Of a stretch of 21,959 nt of DNA, positions 15,296-21,959 are shown in pieces. The first letter of the stretch is position 1. Each line of letters begins with the position of its first letter. The notes under the pieces were generated by a model. That model had not been told where the DNA came from, did no database searches, and was given only the letters and a program-made list of their open reading frames with translations. Both the position numbers and the translations under genes were made by a program. Source of the DNA: Acidobacteriaceae bacterium (GTDB lineage: Bacteria > Acidobacteriota > Terriglobia > Terriglobales > Acidobacteriaceae); the NCBI GenBank assembly GCA_027311125.1, contig DAICZO010000145.1:1-21959 (forward strand), given 5' to 3'.

Positions 15296-15614
15296 ACGCA
15301 GTACAACCGGATCGGGTGAGGAGCTTCCCTCGTACGCTGAGTCGAATCCGGATGAGTTCCAGGATCGCTACGACAACTCCGTTGACATGGTGGAGCGCGT
15401 ACGGCGGGCTCGTAGTGCAGCTGAAAAGAAGAGGAACGCCTTCAGTGGGAATCTTGACGACTACGTTCTCGTTCGCACGCTCGTAGGGCAGAAGTCGATC
15501 CGGGAGCAGCAACGTGCTGCTGACAACCAACTGGGATCGTCTGGATGCATTGACCGTCAGACAAGCCTCAACTTCGTTCAGGCTCCATCTGGTGGAGAGG
15601 AGCCGCCACGATGA
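15243..15614 (+). CDS. Small charged protein of unknown function
   Basis: This 123-residue product is not recognised. It begins at GTG 15243 behind AGGAGA with 7 bases between, inside the end of the previous gene, and ends in an ATGA overlap with the next one, so it is held in a tightly coupled operon. The sequence is hydrophilic, with a basic Ser/Lys/Arg-rich N-terminus, an acidic middle (ESNPDEFQDRYDNSVDMVER) and a helical Arg/Lys/Ala-rich section. There is no signal peptide or membrane segment. It may be a DNA- or partner-binding accessory protein of the transfer machinery; this is inference from context only. Confidence 0.6.
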   Translation: MDTANSQKRSPRSSVKSKRSTTGSGEELPSYAESNPDEFQDRYDNSVDMVERVRRARSAAEKKRNAFSGNLDDYVLVRTLVGQKSIREQQRAADNQLGSSGCIDRQTSLNFVQAPSGGEEPPR

Positions 15615-16630
15615 GGCTTGAACACAGTCCCGAGATTCCACGCAGGGAGGTGCCCAAACCAAACGCTCCCTCTATTGAGGCTTCGCCCATCGAAGTACGG
15701 CGCGAGCGACTTCACGCGCAGGCTCAGCAACGCCGTATGCCGACAATTCCACGACCAGCCTCAACACACGTGCAGAAGATCGAGCGGCAACGTGAGCCGA
15801 CGGAGCGCAGTCAGCACCATTCCATCGAGCACCGCCAGCGTCGCGACCAGATACCGCCGCAGGCGATCGGCATCTCTCTCCGCGAGGAAGAGAAGAAGAT
15901 CCTTGCGGAGGTGGGTCGATTCCGGATTGTCAATGTTCGAGACCTTGGCGAAACCGTGTACCAGAACAACGCTGGACGAATGGAGCGGGATCTGCGTTAC
16001 CTTCGGCAACAGGGTCTTGTCCAGACGGAGCCTGTGAATACTCGCCGCGATGGCCGCCTCGACAAGGTAGAACGTATTGAGGTTGTCACGCTCACCAAAG
16101 CTGGCAAGGAGTTTCTCCGTCATACCGGCGACCTGCCATCTGACCAGACCATCTATTCGGGTCTGGTAAAGCCGCGCGAGGCCGAACATGACGCGCAGAT
16201 CTATCGAGCATATTTGAAACAGGCCGAGAAAATCGAGCGCCACGGCGGGACCAATCTTCGTGTCAAGCTGGACTTTGAACTGAAGTCGGAGGTTCAGAAG
16301 GCCATCTACGCTGCGAGGCAAGTCGATGACGGCCGCGACCTGAGTGAGATCAAACAGCAAGTAGCCGCTCAATTCGATTTGCCCTATACCCGGAATCACA
16401 TCCAGATTCCCGATGCCCGGATCGTCTATGACCTGAATCAGGAGCAAGACCAGGGATCGCGGTCCGGACACGCCGATATCGAAGTGCTCACGGCCGCCTA
16501 CCGCCCCGGACACGTTCAAGCGAAAGCGCAGTCAGGCTTTCACGTCTATGCCTCTTCCGCAGACCGTGCCAGTCTGGGCTTCCAAGTGGAAGACGAACAT
16601 GGCATGACTCGCGACATTCTCGATCTATGA
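15611..16630 (+). CDS. Winged-helix protein, replication-relaxation-like, with possible PD-(D/E)xK-like C-terminus
   Basis: This 339-residue protein has a basic, Arg/Gln/Pro-rich N-terminus (1-85), a winged-helix region at about 90-172 (LREEEKKILAEVGRFRIVNV, then MERDLRYLRQQGLV and VVTLTKAGKEFL), an EHD triad at 192-194 before a helix, and a C-terminal alpha/beta region. The C-terminal region shows Pro267-Asp268, Asp289-Ile-Glu291, Lys305 and Tyr313, an order like that of restriction-endonuclease-fold domains in replication-relaxation proteins. Whether it can cut DNA cannot be judged by eye. The start ATG overlaps the previous stop (ATGA) and the stop overlaps the next start. Context beside the coupling protein suggests a job in DNA processing. 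Confidence 0.6.
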   Translation: MRLEHSPEIPRREVPKPNAPSIEASPIEVRRERLHAQAQQRRMPTIPRPASTHVQKIERQREPTERSQHHSIEHRQRRDQIPPQAIGISLREEEKKILAEVGRFRIVNVRDLGETVYQNNAGRMERDLRYLRQQGLVQTEPVNTRRDGRLDKVERIEVVTLTKAGKEFLRHTGDLPSDQTIYSGLVKPREAEHDAQIYRAYLKQAEKIERHGGTNLRVKLDFELKSEVQKAIYAARQVDDGRDLSEIKQQVAAQFDLPYTRNHIQIPDARIVYDLNQEQDQGSRSGHADIEVLTAAYRPGHVQAKAQSGFHVYASSADRASLGFQVEDEHGMTRDILDL

Positions 16631-17529
16631 GACCTGATATGACTACCGTCGATCCTATCCTCGCGCTCCAAACGCTCGGCTACACGGAGATGGAAGCCTC
16701 TTTCCTGTATTTGGTCGCGATGCACTCCGGCTATTTTCTGCGCCGCCAGTTCGATTACTTTATCAATCGGCACAAAGGAGCCATCGCCCAGAACTTTCTC
16801 GAAAAAGCACGAGTCGCGGGCCATGTACGCATCCTCGACTACGGGCAGAAGTGGAACGTCTACCACCTCTTCGCCAAACCGATCTATCGCTTGCTCGGCA
16901 ATGCCGAGTCTCAGCATCGCCGTGCCAAGGGCGACGCTCAGATCAAAACCAAACTCATGACACTCGATTATGTGCTCGAAAACGACACGGAGCACTTCTT
17001 TCGAACAGAGGAGGAGCGCCGTGACTATTTTCATCTCGTGAGAGGTCTGTCGACAGATTGGTTGGGCATTCACGCCCCAGGTGATGTGCCTTTCATCAAC
17101 GCATTTCCTATCTCACTCGCCGATCGCATGAACCCGCAACGGTCTGTGGTCCGGTTCGCGTTCATCGATGAAGGCCAGCTTTCGACGTCGAAGTTCCTGC
17201 GTTTCATCACCCGCATGAAGGCGTTGTTTCATGTGCTAGATCGAGTGGAGGTCATCTATATCGCTGACTCGGAGCACAACTTTGCTGCGATCCAGCATAT
17301 CTTCGCCCGGAACTTTCATCCGTTGGTGCCGATGGCGCAGCGACAACTCCATCAGGAATGGATGGCTTCTCCACACCACGCTGGCGTGACAACCCAGCGA
17401 GTACAGCCAAAGCTGACCACGCTCCTGTTTGCGTACAGCTACCCCAGACTCCATCGCTATGAACCTCGGGGTTCTAAGCAGGGTTCGTATCGAGGTTCTA
17501 ACTGCATGTCGGGATCAGGTGGCGAATGA
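16627..17529 (+). CDS. Winged-helix-like protein of unknown function in the transfer operon
   Basis: This 300-residue protein is not recognised with certainty. The N-terminal 100 residues look like a winged helix (LGYTEMEASFLYLVAMHSGY, then FINRHKGAIAQNFLEKARVA and a short hairpin). The rest is mixed alpha/beta with SVVRFAFIDEGQL, a helix-rich FLRFITRMKALFHVLD and EVIYIADSE. Its C-terminus is Gly/Ser/Arg-rich because it is encoded by a 12-base-period repeat. ATGA joins it to the previous gene; an alternative ATG lies four codons later. It probably works with the preceding winged-helix protein and the ribbon-helix-helix protein downstream on element DNA. Confidence 0.55.
   Translation: MRPDMTTVDPILALQTLGYTEMEASFLYLVAMHSGYFLRRQFDYFINRHKGAIAQNFLEKARVAGHVRILDYGQKWNVYHLFAKPIYRLLGNAESQHRRAKGDAQIKTKLMTLDYVLENDTEHFFRTEEERRDYFHLVRGLSTDWLGIHAPGDVPFINAFPISLADRMNPQRSVVRFAFIDEGQLSTSKFLRFITRMKALFHVLDRVEVIYIADSEHNFAAIQHIFARNFHPLVPMAQRQLHQEWMASPHHAGVTTQRVQPKLTTLLFAYSYPRLHRYEPRGSKQGSYRGSNCMSGSGGE
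17461..17505. repeat. Three GGTTC direct repeats with 12-base period
   Basis: GGTTC occurs at 17470-17474, 17482-17486 and 17494-17498, exactly 12 bases apart. The first copy also forms the right arm of GAACC-TCGG-GGTTC (17461-17474). The block lies in the last codons of the upstream gene and 70 bases before the 13-bp inverted repeat, as iteron-like binding sites often do beside oriT. Confidence 0.5.
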
Positions 17530-17572
17530 AGGATATGCGAGTTGGGAAGGGTCACCTACAAAACCAAAAGAG

Positions 17573-17623
17573 GGCGGGAACGACCCCACCTCGCGGTTGC
17601 CGCTGACGCTGGTCGTTCCCGCC
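17573..17623. repeat. Perfect 13-bp inverted repeat, candidate oriT or operator
   Basis: GGCGGGAACGACC (17573-17585) is exactly inverted as GGTCGTTCCCGCC (17611-17623) with a 25-base spacer, which itself contains a 4-bp hairpin (GCGG/CCGC at 17593-17603). No T-run follows. It occupies the only real gap (17530-17688) in the coupled operon, directly before the ribbon-helix-helix gene. An origin of transfer, an operator for that protein, or an mRNA processing hairpin are all possible. Confidence 0.6.
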
Positions 17624-17688
17624 GTCGCTTGAAAGTCTTACGCAAGCGGCATCCAGACGCGATGCCACACAGATACGAGGAGGATCGT

Positions 17689-17991
17689 ATGGGTAGGCTG
17701 AAGATCGAACGCGGAGTCAGTAGGATCGAGCGCGTGAAGTTGCAAGTATCGGTGGATCAGGCAATCGCTCAGGATATTGAGCTGATGGCGAAGTGGTCCG
17801 ATAACGAGAAGAACTACATCGTCAACGAATTGCTCCGTTTCGCACTGGGAGAGAGTGGAGATTTCCAGCAGTACAAACTGCAGGTTGAGAATGGGCGTAG
17901 TGAGCCAGACGCCGCTCGGGACAAAGCAGCTCTGAAGAACAGCAGAAGCGTGTCTGCTCCGGCGCTTGGTGCTGTGGAGGCGGCGCGATGA
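17689..17991 (+). CDS. Ribbon-helix-helix DNA-binding protein, probable relaxosome accessory or regulator
   Basis: This 100-residue protein has a basic N-terminus, a single beta strand (RVKLQVSVD, about 17-25) and two helices (QAIAQDIELMAKWSD and NEKNYIVNELLRFAL, about 26-54), the pattern of ribbon-helix-helix proteins such as those that bind oriT or plasmid operators. The remaining 45 residues are polar and probably flexible. The ATG follows GAGGAGG by 5 bases. A longer in-frame start at 17542 would run through the inverted repeat and has no domain character. Its stop overlaps the VirD4 start in ATGA. The adjacent 13-bp inverted repeat is the natural candidate for its binding site. Confidence 0.7.
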   Translation: MGRLKIERGVSRIERVKLQVSVDQAIAQDIELMAKWSDNEKNYIVNELLRFALGESGDFQQYKLQVENGRSEPDAARDKAALKNSRSVSAPALGAVEAAR

Positions 17992-20027
17992 AAGGTCTCC
18001 GTGATCTCTGGCAGCCAATCCTTCATGTGTTGGTCGCGTATCGGATTGTTCTCTCGCTCGGCATCGCAGGGGCTGCTGGGATCGTCTTCCGGTCGTTCTA
18101 TGTGTGGCCCACCACGAATACACTCCTGCATCTGCTGTGGATCGAGAATCCTTCATTGTATCAAGCAGCCTTGATCGGCTATCAGTTGTTTCTGTTTACG
18201 ACACCGTTTCTCGTCAGTTCGATGCTGTTCTCGCTGCTCTACGTGCACGCTTACCGGAATGCACTGGTACGAGAGGCCGGCCTGCTGCCGGTGTACCCAG
18301 TGGCATCTTCTCGACGCAGTCTATTCCTCGTTGTGGGTGAGATCCATCATGCTCTGAAAGAGGCGCCTTCCCCGGCTCCGCAGTGGCTTATCTTGCCGGA
18401 AGGCGGCCTCTACACTGGCATCGCCGCTATTGGGTCAATTGGCTCGGGCAAGACCCAGGCGCTCATCTTGCCTGCTATGCGTCAGCTCTTCGGCTATCGC
18501 GCCCAGAGCGAAGAGGAAAAGCTCTCCGGTATCGTACTGGAGGTCAAAGGTGATCTTTGCCGTCAGCTGCAGCGTATCCTGAAGGCGTGTGGACGGGAGC
18601 AGGACTATATCGAAGTCTCACTCGATGGCCCGGTTCGCTATAACCCTCTCCACAACTCGCTTGATGCTTACGCACAAGCCTTCAACATTGCATCAATCAT
18701 CGTTTCGATCTGGGGTAAAGGAAAAGAGCCGTTCTGGCAGCAGTCCTATACCGATCTTGTCCGGTACGTCATCCTGCTTCACCGGGTGCGCGATGGTTAC
18801 GTCACGTTGGTCGATATCTTTCGGACAGTCATCAGCGCGGGCAAACTGGAAGACCTGCTCATCGAAGTTGGCTCTCGACTTAGTAGCCAGCACTATGTGT
18901 TGGTCGCGGTCGAAGAGTATGACCGCTGGAGAGGACAACTGGCAGATTTAAGATTTGAACGACATACGCAGCTCCACTCCTACGTTGCGCCGTGGAGCGT
19001 CGAGTTGGAGAACAGACTCATCGAGAACACAGACATCGAAGCAGCGATCTATCGCAGGAACTCCTCTGATCGCGATCATGGTGGCATCTGGGAGAGCGTT
19101 GATTATTGGTACTGGGAGCATTGGAAGTTCTTCCGCCAGGAGGTCAAAACTTCGATCATCCAGGGGATCGCGGTATTTCTTTCGCTCTTCGAGACCGATC
19201 CCGCCGTGCGTCGGGTCTTCTGTCCACCCAAGAATCTGTATGAGGGCCGAAGCTGCCTCTCGGATCCCCAGGGTGTGGTCATGTCATCATTCGAAGAGCT
19301 GATCGAGCAGGGCAAGATCGTCGGGTTGAACTTTCCCGTGGCGTTGAACCCTGCACTGGCCAAGACCATCGGAACCCTAATGAAGGTGGACTACCAGCGT
19401 GCGGTGCAACTGCGCATCCCGACCATGGATACCCAGCCTCAGAGGCACTTCCGCCCCACCGTATTTATCTGCGATGAGTATCAGAACTTCGCGACTGTCG
19501 GCGGGGACAACCCGACCGGCGACGAACGATTCTTTTCGATCTCACGCCAGCCCAAATGCATTCCTATCGTCGCCACACAGAGTATCTCGTCGCTCAAGGA
19601 AGCGTTGCCGAACGAGGGGGTAAAAACGCTGCTTCAGGCTTTCAGGACAAAGGTATTTCTGACTACATCCGATCCTGATACGGCACGGTTCGCCTCGGAA
19701 CTTTGCGGCAAGATGGATCGAACCCGGATCAGCTATACGGTCTCGGAGTCGAGCAGCAATGCGAATGTGGGTTGGCTGTCGGGACGTACAGCTTCCAGCA
19801 AGGGTTCGGTGTCGGCATCGAAGCAATATCAGAAGCAGAAACAGCCGGTCTTCGATGAGAAGATCTTCTTCGAGTTGAAGAATGCTCAGTCGATACTGGT
19901 TGCCTTCGACGGTATCCATCCGATGCCGGCCACCTTGTGCTACCTCAAGCCTGACTTCCTGCCAATCCAGATGACCTGGTTCGAGCAGGAGCGGATCAAC
20001 TTTGACCCGCGGAGAGTTCGACCGTGA
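17988..20027 (+). CDS. virD4: VirD4/TraG-type coupling protein
   Basis: This 679-residue protein is the type IV coupling ATPase that brings DNA with its relaxosome to the secretion channel. Two or more N-terminal membrane segments lie at about 15-40 and 60-85. Walker A is GSIGSGKT at 149-156, and Walker B is VFICDEYQNF, with Asp496 and Glu497. The motif RQPKCIPIVATQSISSLKEA follows and the C-terminal part fits the TraG/TraD family. The start ATG lies in the ATGA overlap with the ribbon-helix-helix gene, and the stop overlaps the VirB11 start. Its presence means DNA transfer, not just protein secretion, is the job of this system. Confidence 0.93.
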   Translation: MKGLRDLWQPILHVLVAYRIVLSLGIAGAAGIVFRSFYVWPTTNTLLHLLWIENPSLYQAALIGYQLFLFTTPFLVSSMLFSLLYVHAYRNALVREAGLLPVYPVASSRRSLFLVVGEIHHALKEAPSPAPQWLILPEGGLYTGIAAIGSIGSGKTQALILPAMRQLFGYRAQSEEEKLSGIVLEVKGDLCRQLQRILKACGREQDYIEVSLDGPVRYNPLHNSLDAYAQAFNIASIIVSIWGKGKEPFWQQSYTDLVRYVILLHRVRDGYVTLVDIFRTVISAGKLEDLLIEVGSRLSSQHYVLVAVEEYDRWRGQLADLRFERHTQLHSYVAPWSVELENRLIENTDIEAAIYRRNSSDRDHGGIWESVDYWYWEHWKFFRQEVKTSIIQGIAVFLSLFETDPAVRRVFCPPKNLYEGRSCLSDPQGVVMSSFEELIEQGKIVGLNFPVALNPALAKTIGTLMKVDYQRAVQLRIPTMDTQPQRHFRPTVFICDEYQNFATVGGDNPTGDERFFSISRQPKCIPIVATQSISSLKEALPNEGVKTLLQAFRTKVFLTTSDPDTARFASELCGKMDRTRISYTVSESSSNANVGWLSGRTASSKGSVSASKQYQKQKQPVFDEKIFFELKNAQSILVAFDGIHPMPATLCYLKPDFLPIQMTWFEQERINFDPRRVRP

Positions 20028-20932
20028 GCTTTGAGCTGATCCTACCCTTCCTGCAACCGATCGAAGCCTTGCTGCTCGACCCGACGATCAGCGAGATCAT
20101 GGTCAATCCGAATGGGTCTGTCTGGATAGAGCAGTCGGGCCTGATGACGCCTCTATCGGAGATTCGTTTTGAGTCCGGAGCGCTCGCGACTGGATTGGAG
20201 GTGATCGCCAACCGTTTCCAGAAGAAGCTGGATGGATCGTCCCCAATTCTGAACCTTCGTCTGCCCGATGGCAGTCGGTTAGCGGCTATGATTCCACCGT
20301 TAGTCAATCCCGACCCACTGCTCACCATTCGGAAGTTCACCTCGCGGAACTTCTCGATGGAAGACTTGATCGAACGACGAATGCTGACCAGGCAGCAGAG
20401 CCGAGAACTAACCTCAGCAGTCAATCGTGGAGATAATGTGCTGATCGCAGGTGGTACCGGCGGCGGGAAGACGACATTGTTGAATGTGCTGGCCGACTCG
20501 ATTCCGGATACAGAGAGAATACTGCTGATTGAAGATACGGCAGAGCTTCATATCCGCAAACCGCATGTAGTTCAGACCGAAGCTCAAATGAATACGCACC
20601 GGAACCCAATCACCTTCGACGATCTTTTGAAGGCCATCCTGCGGCACCGTCCCGACCGTATCGTGGTGGGTGAGGTTCGCGGTGCCGAAGCCAGCACTCT
20701 GGTCGATGCCATGAACACCGGCCATCGCGGAATGCTGACCACAATCCATGCAAGCAGTTGCGCCCAAGCAATCGACAGATTGGCAACACTGGCGAATCGA
20801 GCCAACGGATCTCCAGGACTTGAGGCGTTGCAAAGGGAAGTGAACAGCTCCGTTCAGACGGTGGTCTTTGTGGAACGGCGAGACGGGCATCGGCTGGTGA
20901 GCGAGATCGTATCGAAGACGGAGCTTCGATGA
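20024..20932 (+). CDS. virB11: VirB11/TrbB-like secretion ATPase
   Basis: This 302-residue hexameric ATPase would power pilus assembly and substrate transfer at the inner-membrane face. The N-terminal domain carries ISEIMVNPNGSVWIEQSG and FTSRNFSMEDLI. Walker A is GGTGGGKT at 143-150. The later motifs are LLIEDTAELHI, RHRPDRIVVGEVRGAEA and GHRGMLTTIHA, which is the full VirB11 set. The start is GTG, overlapping the VirD4 stop in GTGA. VirB11 lies after VirD4 here rather than beside VirB10. It is the last gene of the plus-strand transfer cluster and converges on a small minus-strand gene 13 bases later. Confidence 0.94.
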   Translation: MSFELILPFLQPIEALLLDPTISEIMVNPNGSVWIEQSGLMTPLSEIRFESGALATGLEVIANRFQKKLDGSSPILNLRLPDGSRLAAMIPPLVNPDPLLTIRKFTSRNFSMEDLIERRMLTRQQSRELTSAVNRGDNVLIAGGTGGGKTTLLNVLADSIPDTERILLIEDTAELHIRKPHVVQTEAQMNTHRNPITFDDLLKAILRHRPDRIVVGEVRGAEASTLVDAMNTGHRGMLTTIHASSCAQAIDRLATLANRANGSPGLEALQREVNSSVQTVVFVERRDGHRLVSEIVSKTELR

Positions 20933-20945
20933 TAAGAGAGCACTG

Positions 20946-21164
20946 CTATAGCTTTGCTTCGTTGTTCTCATAGAGAGTACGACCGCTGGCGACCTCGAAG
21001 TGACGCACGGCAGCATATTGCCGAACCCCGACTGTCACCGACAACTCGGTTTGGTCGACGAAGCGGATGGTCAGCTCTCGGCCGTAGGCGGGATCGTCGT
21101 ATAGCGTAATGGTATCAACGGTCTTACCGGAGACATCCGGCATCTCCAACTTGCGTTTTGTCAT
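20946..21164 (-). CDS. Hypothetical 72-residue protein
   Basis: I do not recognise this protein. The start was set at ATG 21164-21162, because AGGAG lies 8 bases before it; an in-frame ATG at 21191 would add nine residues that span that site. It begins with a basic stretch (MTKRKLEMPDVSGK). The rest is predicted beta-rich (TITLYDDPAYGRELTIRFVD, TELSVTVGVRQYAAVRHFEV), like a small single-domain barrel. It is convergent with virB11 and divergent from the broken XRE regulator, and may be an accessory gene of the element. Confidence 0.6.
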   Translation of the reverse strand: MTKRKLEMPDVSGKTVDTITLYDDPAYGRELTIRFVDQTELSVTVGVRQYAAVRHFEVASGRTLYENNEAKL

Positions 21165-21204
21165 GCGACACACTCCTGAAGGTTCGACCATTTGAGCTTA
21201 GGCC

Positions 21205-21214
21205 AGTACGTACT
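21205..21214. promoter_or_regulatory. Perfect 10-bp palindrome in divergent intergenic region
   Basis: AGTACGTACT reads identically on both strands and lies between the divergent 72-residue gene and the XRE-type gene, where operators would be expected. It is short enough to occur by chance. Confidence 0.3.
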
Positions 21215-21237
21215 CAGTAGGGAACCAGCCGATCAAC

Positions 21238-21253
21238 TTCGCCTATAGGCGAA
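21238..21253. promoter_or_regulatory. Perfect 16-bp palindrome directly before the XRE-type gene
   Basis: TTCGCCTATAGGCGAA is a perfect palindrome that ends at the base before the ATG at 21254. It takes the place of a ribosome binding site and fits a self-operator for a helix-turn-helix repressor. Confidence 0.6.
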
Positions 21254-21502
21254 ATGTCGTTCAAAGAGTACATCCATGCTCAAAGAGTGGCAATCGATAT
21301 CTGTACTCGGCTGGGTCGTCGCGTTCGTGTGCTTCGCACCGAGCGTCAATGGACGCAGACCTATCTTGCCGTCCATACGGGACTGGGCAGAATCTACATC
21401 TAGGATATCGAGCGGGGAGTCAAAGAGCCCTGTCTTCGTACTTTGAATACTTTGGCGGAAGGTTTTGAGATGACTGTGTCAGAGCTGCTGCAAGATATCT
21501 GA
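21254..21502 (+). pseudogene. XRE-family helix-turn-helix regulator interrupted by an in-frame TAG
   Basis: The frame from ATG 21254 to TGA 21500-21502 has 82 sense or interrupted positions and one stop, TAG at 21401-21403 (codon 50). The product reads as a normal XRE regulator: RLGRRVRVLRTERQWTQTYL, then AVHTGLGRIYI, the stop, then DIERGVKEPCLRTLNTLAEG and MTVSELLQDI. The stop falls where this family normally has Ser in YISDIERG, one base from TCG. Both halves are otherwise intact and in the same frame, so the break looks recent, or the codon may be read through. No clear ribosome binding site precedes the ATG. A shortened first half could not form a full helix-turn-helix. Confidence 0.8.
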
Positions 21503-21506
21503 CCAT

Positions 21507-21959
21507 TCACAATCGGCGCAGTCCGGCAGTCTGCTTAAGAACAATGCTGCTCAACTCCAAAACCAGAGGATTTCGATTGTCTTCTCGAACGAAGAATCCG
21601 CTATGTCGAACCAGTACTTGAGCCGATAGCGGACGGACGACGACGCCACGCCGCGCCATGGTGGAGGAGCGGGCCAGTAGGCATAGTCCCATGCGCTGCT
21701 CCACTAAGACGAGAGCCTCGGTCGGGGTGTAGGCGTCCGCTGTAATGTGCAAGGTGACGGCCAGGGAGCCAAGGTACTTCTCGATCTCCTGATGCAGTGC
21801 GGGAATTGCCTCCCTGGCCACAGCTACGAACGGCTGCTCGTGCAGATCTTGTGCGCGCAGGACGGAGCGGCTAGATAAGGGATGACTTGCCGGGATGCAA
21901 GCCACGAGTGGTTCATCCCATATCTTCCAGATCGATAGTTCGGGAGAGCTTAGGGGTAA
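21507..21959 (-). CDS. LysR-type transcriptional regulator, C-terminal part (runs off window)
   Basis: The reverse frame is open from the window edge to the stop at 21507, giving 150 residues of a LysR substrate-binding domain. The pattern includes DEPLVACIPASHPLSSR, DLHEQPFVAVAR, TEALVLVEQRMGLCLLARSS and VVVRPLSAQVLVRHSGFFVR. The N-terminal helix-turn-helix and the first half of the effector domain lie outside the window. A GTG inside the frame at 21905 could look like a start, but the family pattern continues upstream of it, so the gene is taken as partial. It converges on the broken XRE gene with 4 bases between. Its target genes are unknown; it could be cargo or flanking chromosome. Confidence 0.85.
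   Translation of the reverse strand, partial: LPLSSPELSIWKIWDEPLVACIPASHPLSSRSVLRAQDLHEQPFVAVAREAIPALHQEIEKYLGSLAVTLHITADAYTPTEALVLVEQRMGLCLLARSSTMARRGVVVRPLSAQVLVRHSGFFVREDNRNPLVLELSSIVLKQTAGLRRL

Larger units (their letters stand above)
1877..21959. mobile_element. Integrative and conjugative element, left part (right end not in window)
   Basis: The element is supported by a tyrosine integrase and excisionase next to a tRNA-Val gene, an ArdC-like antirestriction gene, a ParB-like gene, a nearly complete type IV secretion gene set, an SSB gene, a coupling protein and a VirB11 ATPase. The left boundary is taken as the tRNA 3' end. No repeat of that end was noticed further right, so the element either continues beyond 21959 or ends unseen somewhere after about 20932. 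The final genes (XRE and LysR regulators) could be cargo or flanking chromosome. Confidence 0.75.

Noticed and set aside
17542..17688. Upstream extension of the ribbon-helix-helix gene
   Set aside because: It spans the 13-bp inverted repeat, and the ATG at 17689 has GAGGAGG just before it.
20933..21506. attR copy of the tRNA-Val 3' end after the transfer operon
   Set aside because: No match to the T-arm sequence or the encoded CCA end was found in this interval by eye.
1..21959. CRISPR array, rRNA genes or insertion sequences
   Set aside because: No regularly spaced long direct repeats, no rRNA-like stretch and no transposase motifs were noticed on either strand.

Overview
The window looks like the junction between a bacterial chromosome and a large integrative and conjugative element (ICE). 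The host is probably a GC-rich soil bacterium of the Acidobacteriota (Terriglobales-like). That placement is an inference from the style of the proteins and the TrbJ/TrbL-type conjugation genes; no database search was possible.

Chromosomal flank (1-1801). Three minus-strand genes lie here: an ECF sigma factor (836-1615), its zinc-finger, membrane-spanning anti-sigma factor (216-734), and the first 35 codons of an exported protein (1-106). A complete tRNA-Val(CAC) gene follows at 1802-1876. A minus-strand tyrosine integrase ends 62 bases beyond the tRNA and overlaps an excisionase-like helix-turn-helix gene by 4 bases. This is the classic layout of an element inserted at the 3' end of a tRNA gene.

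Element, leading part (3377-6412). An ArdC-type antirestriction protein with an ImmA/IrrE-like HExxH motif (3775-4686) is followed by a cysteine-rich ParB-like protein (4766-6364) and a clear rho-independent terminator. A long imperfect hairpin (3693-3764) overlaps the ribosome binding site of the ardC-like gene.

Element, conjugation module (6413-20932). A type IV secretion system is encoded in the order VirB2, VirB3, VirB4, VirB9, VirB10, TrbJ/VirB5, TrbL/VirB6, VirB8, then SSB. A tight run of overlapping genes follows: a small membrane protein, a charged small protein, a winged-helix protein resembling the replication-relaxation family with a possible PD-(D/E)xK-like C-terminus, a second winged-helix-like protein, a ribbon-helix-helix protein, the VirD4/TraG coupling protein and the VirB11 ATPase. 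No canonical relaxase is recognisable. The two winged-helix proteins, the ribbon-helix-helix protein, a 12-base-period repeat and a perfect 13-bp inverted repeat (17461-17623) together are the best candidate for an undescribed DNA-processing and oriT module.

Distal part (20946-21959). A 72-residue hypothetical gene on the minus strand is followed by an XRE-type regulator broken by one in-frame TAG codon behind a perfect 16-bp palindrome, and by the C-terminal part of a LysR-type regulator that runs off the window. No second copy of the tRNA 3' end was noticed, so the right end of the element probably lies outside the window.
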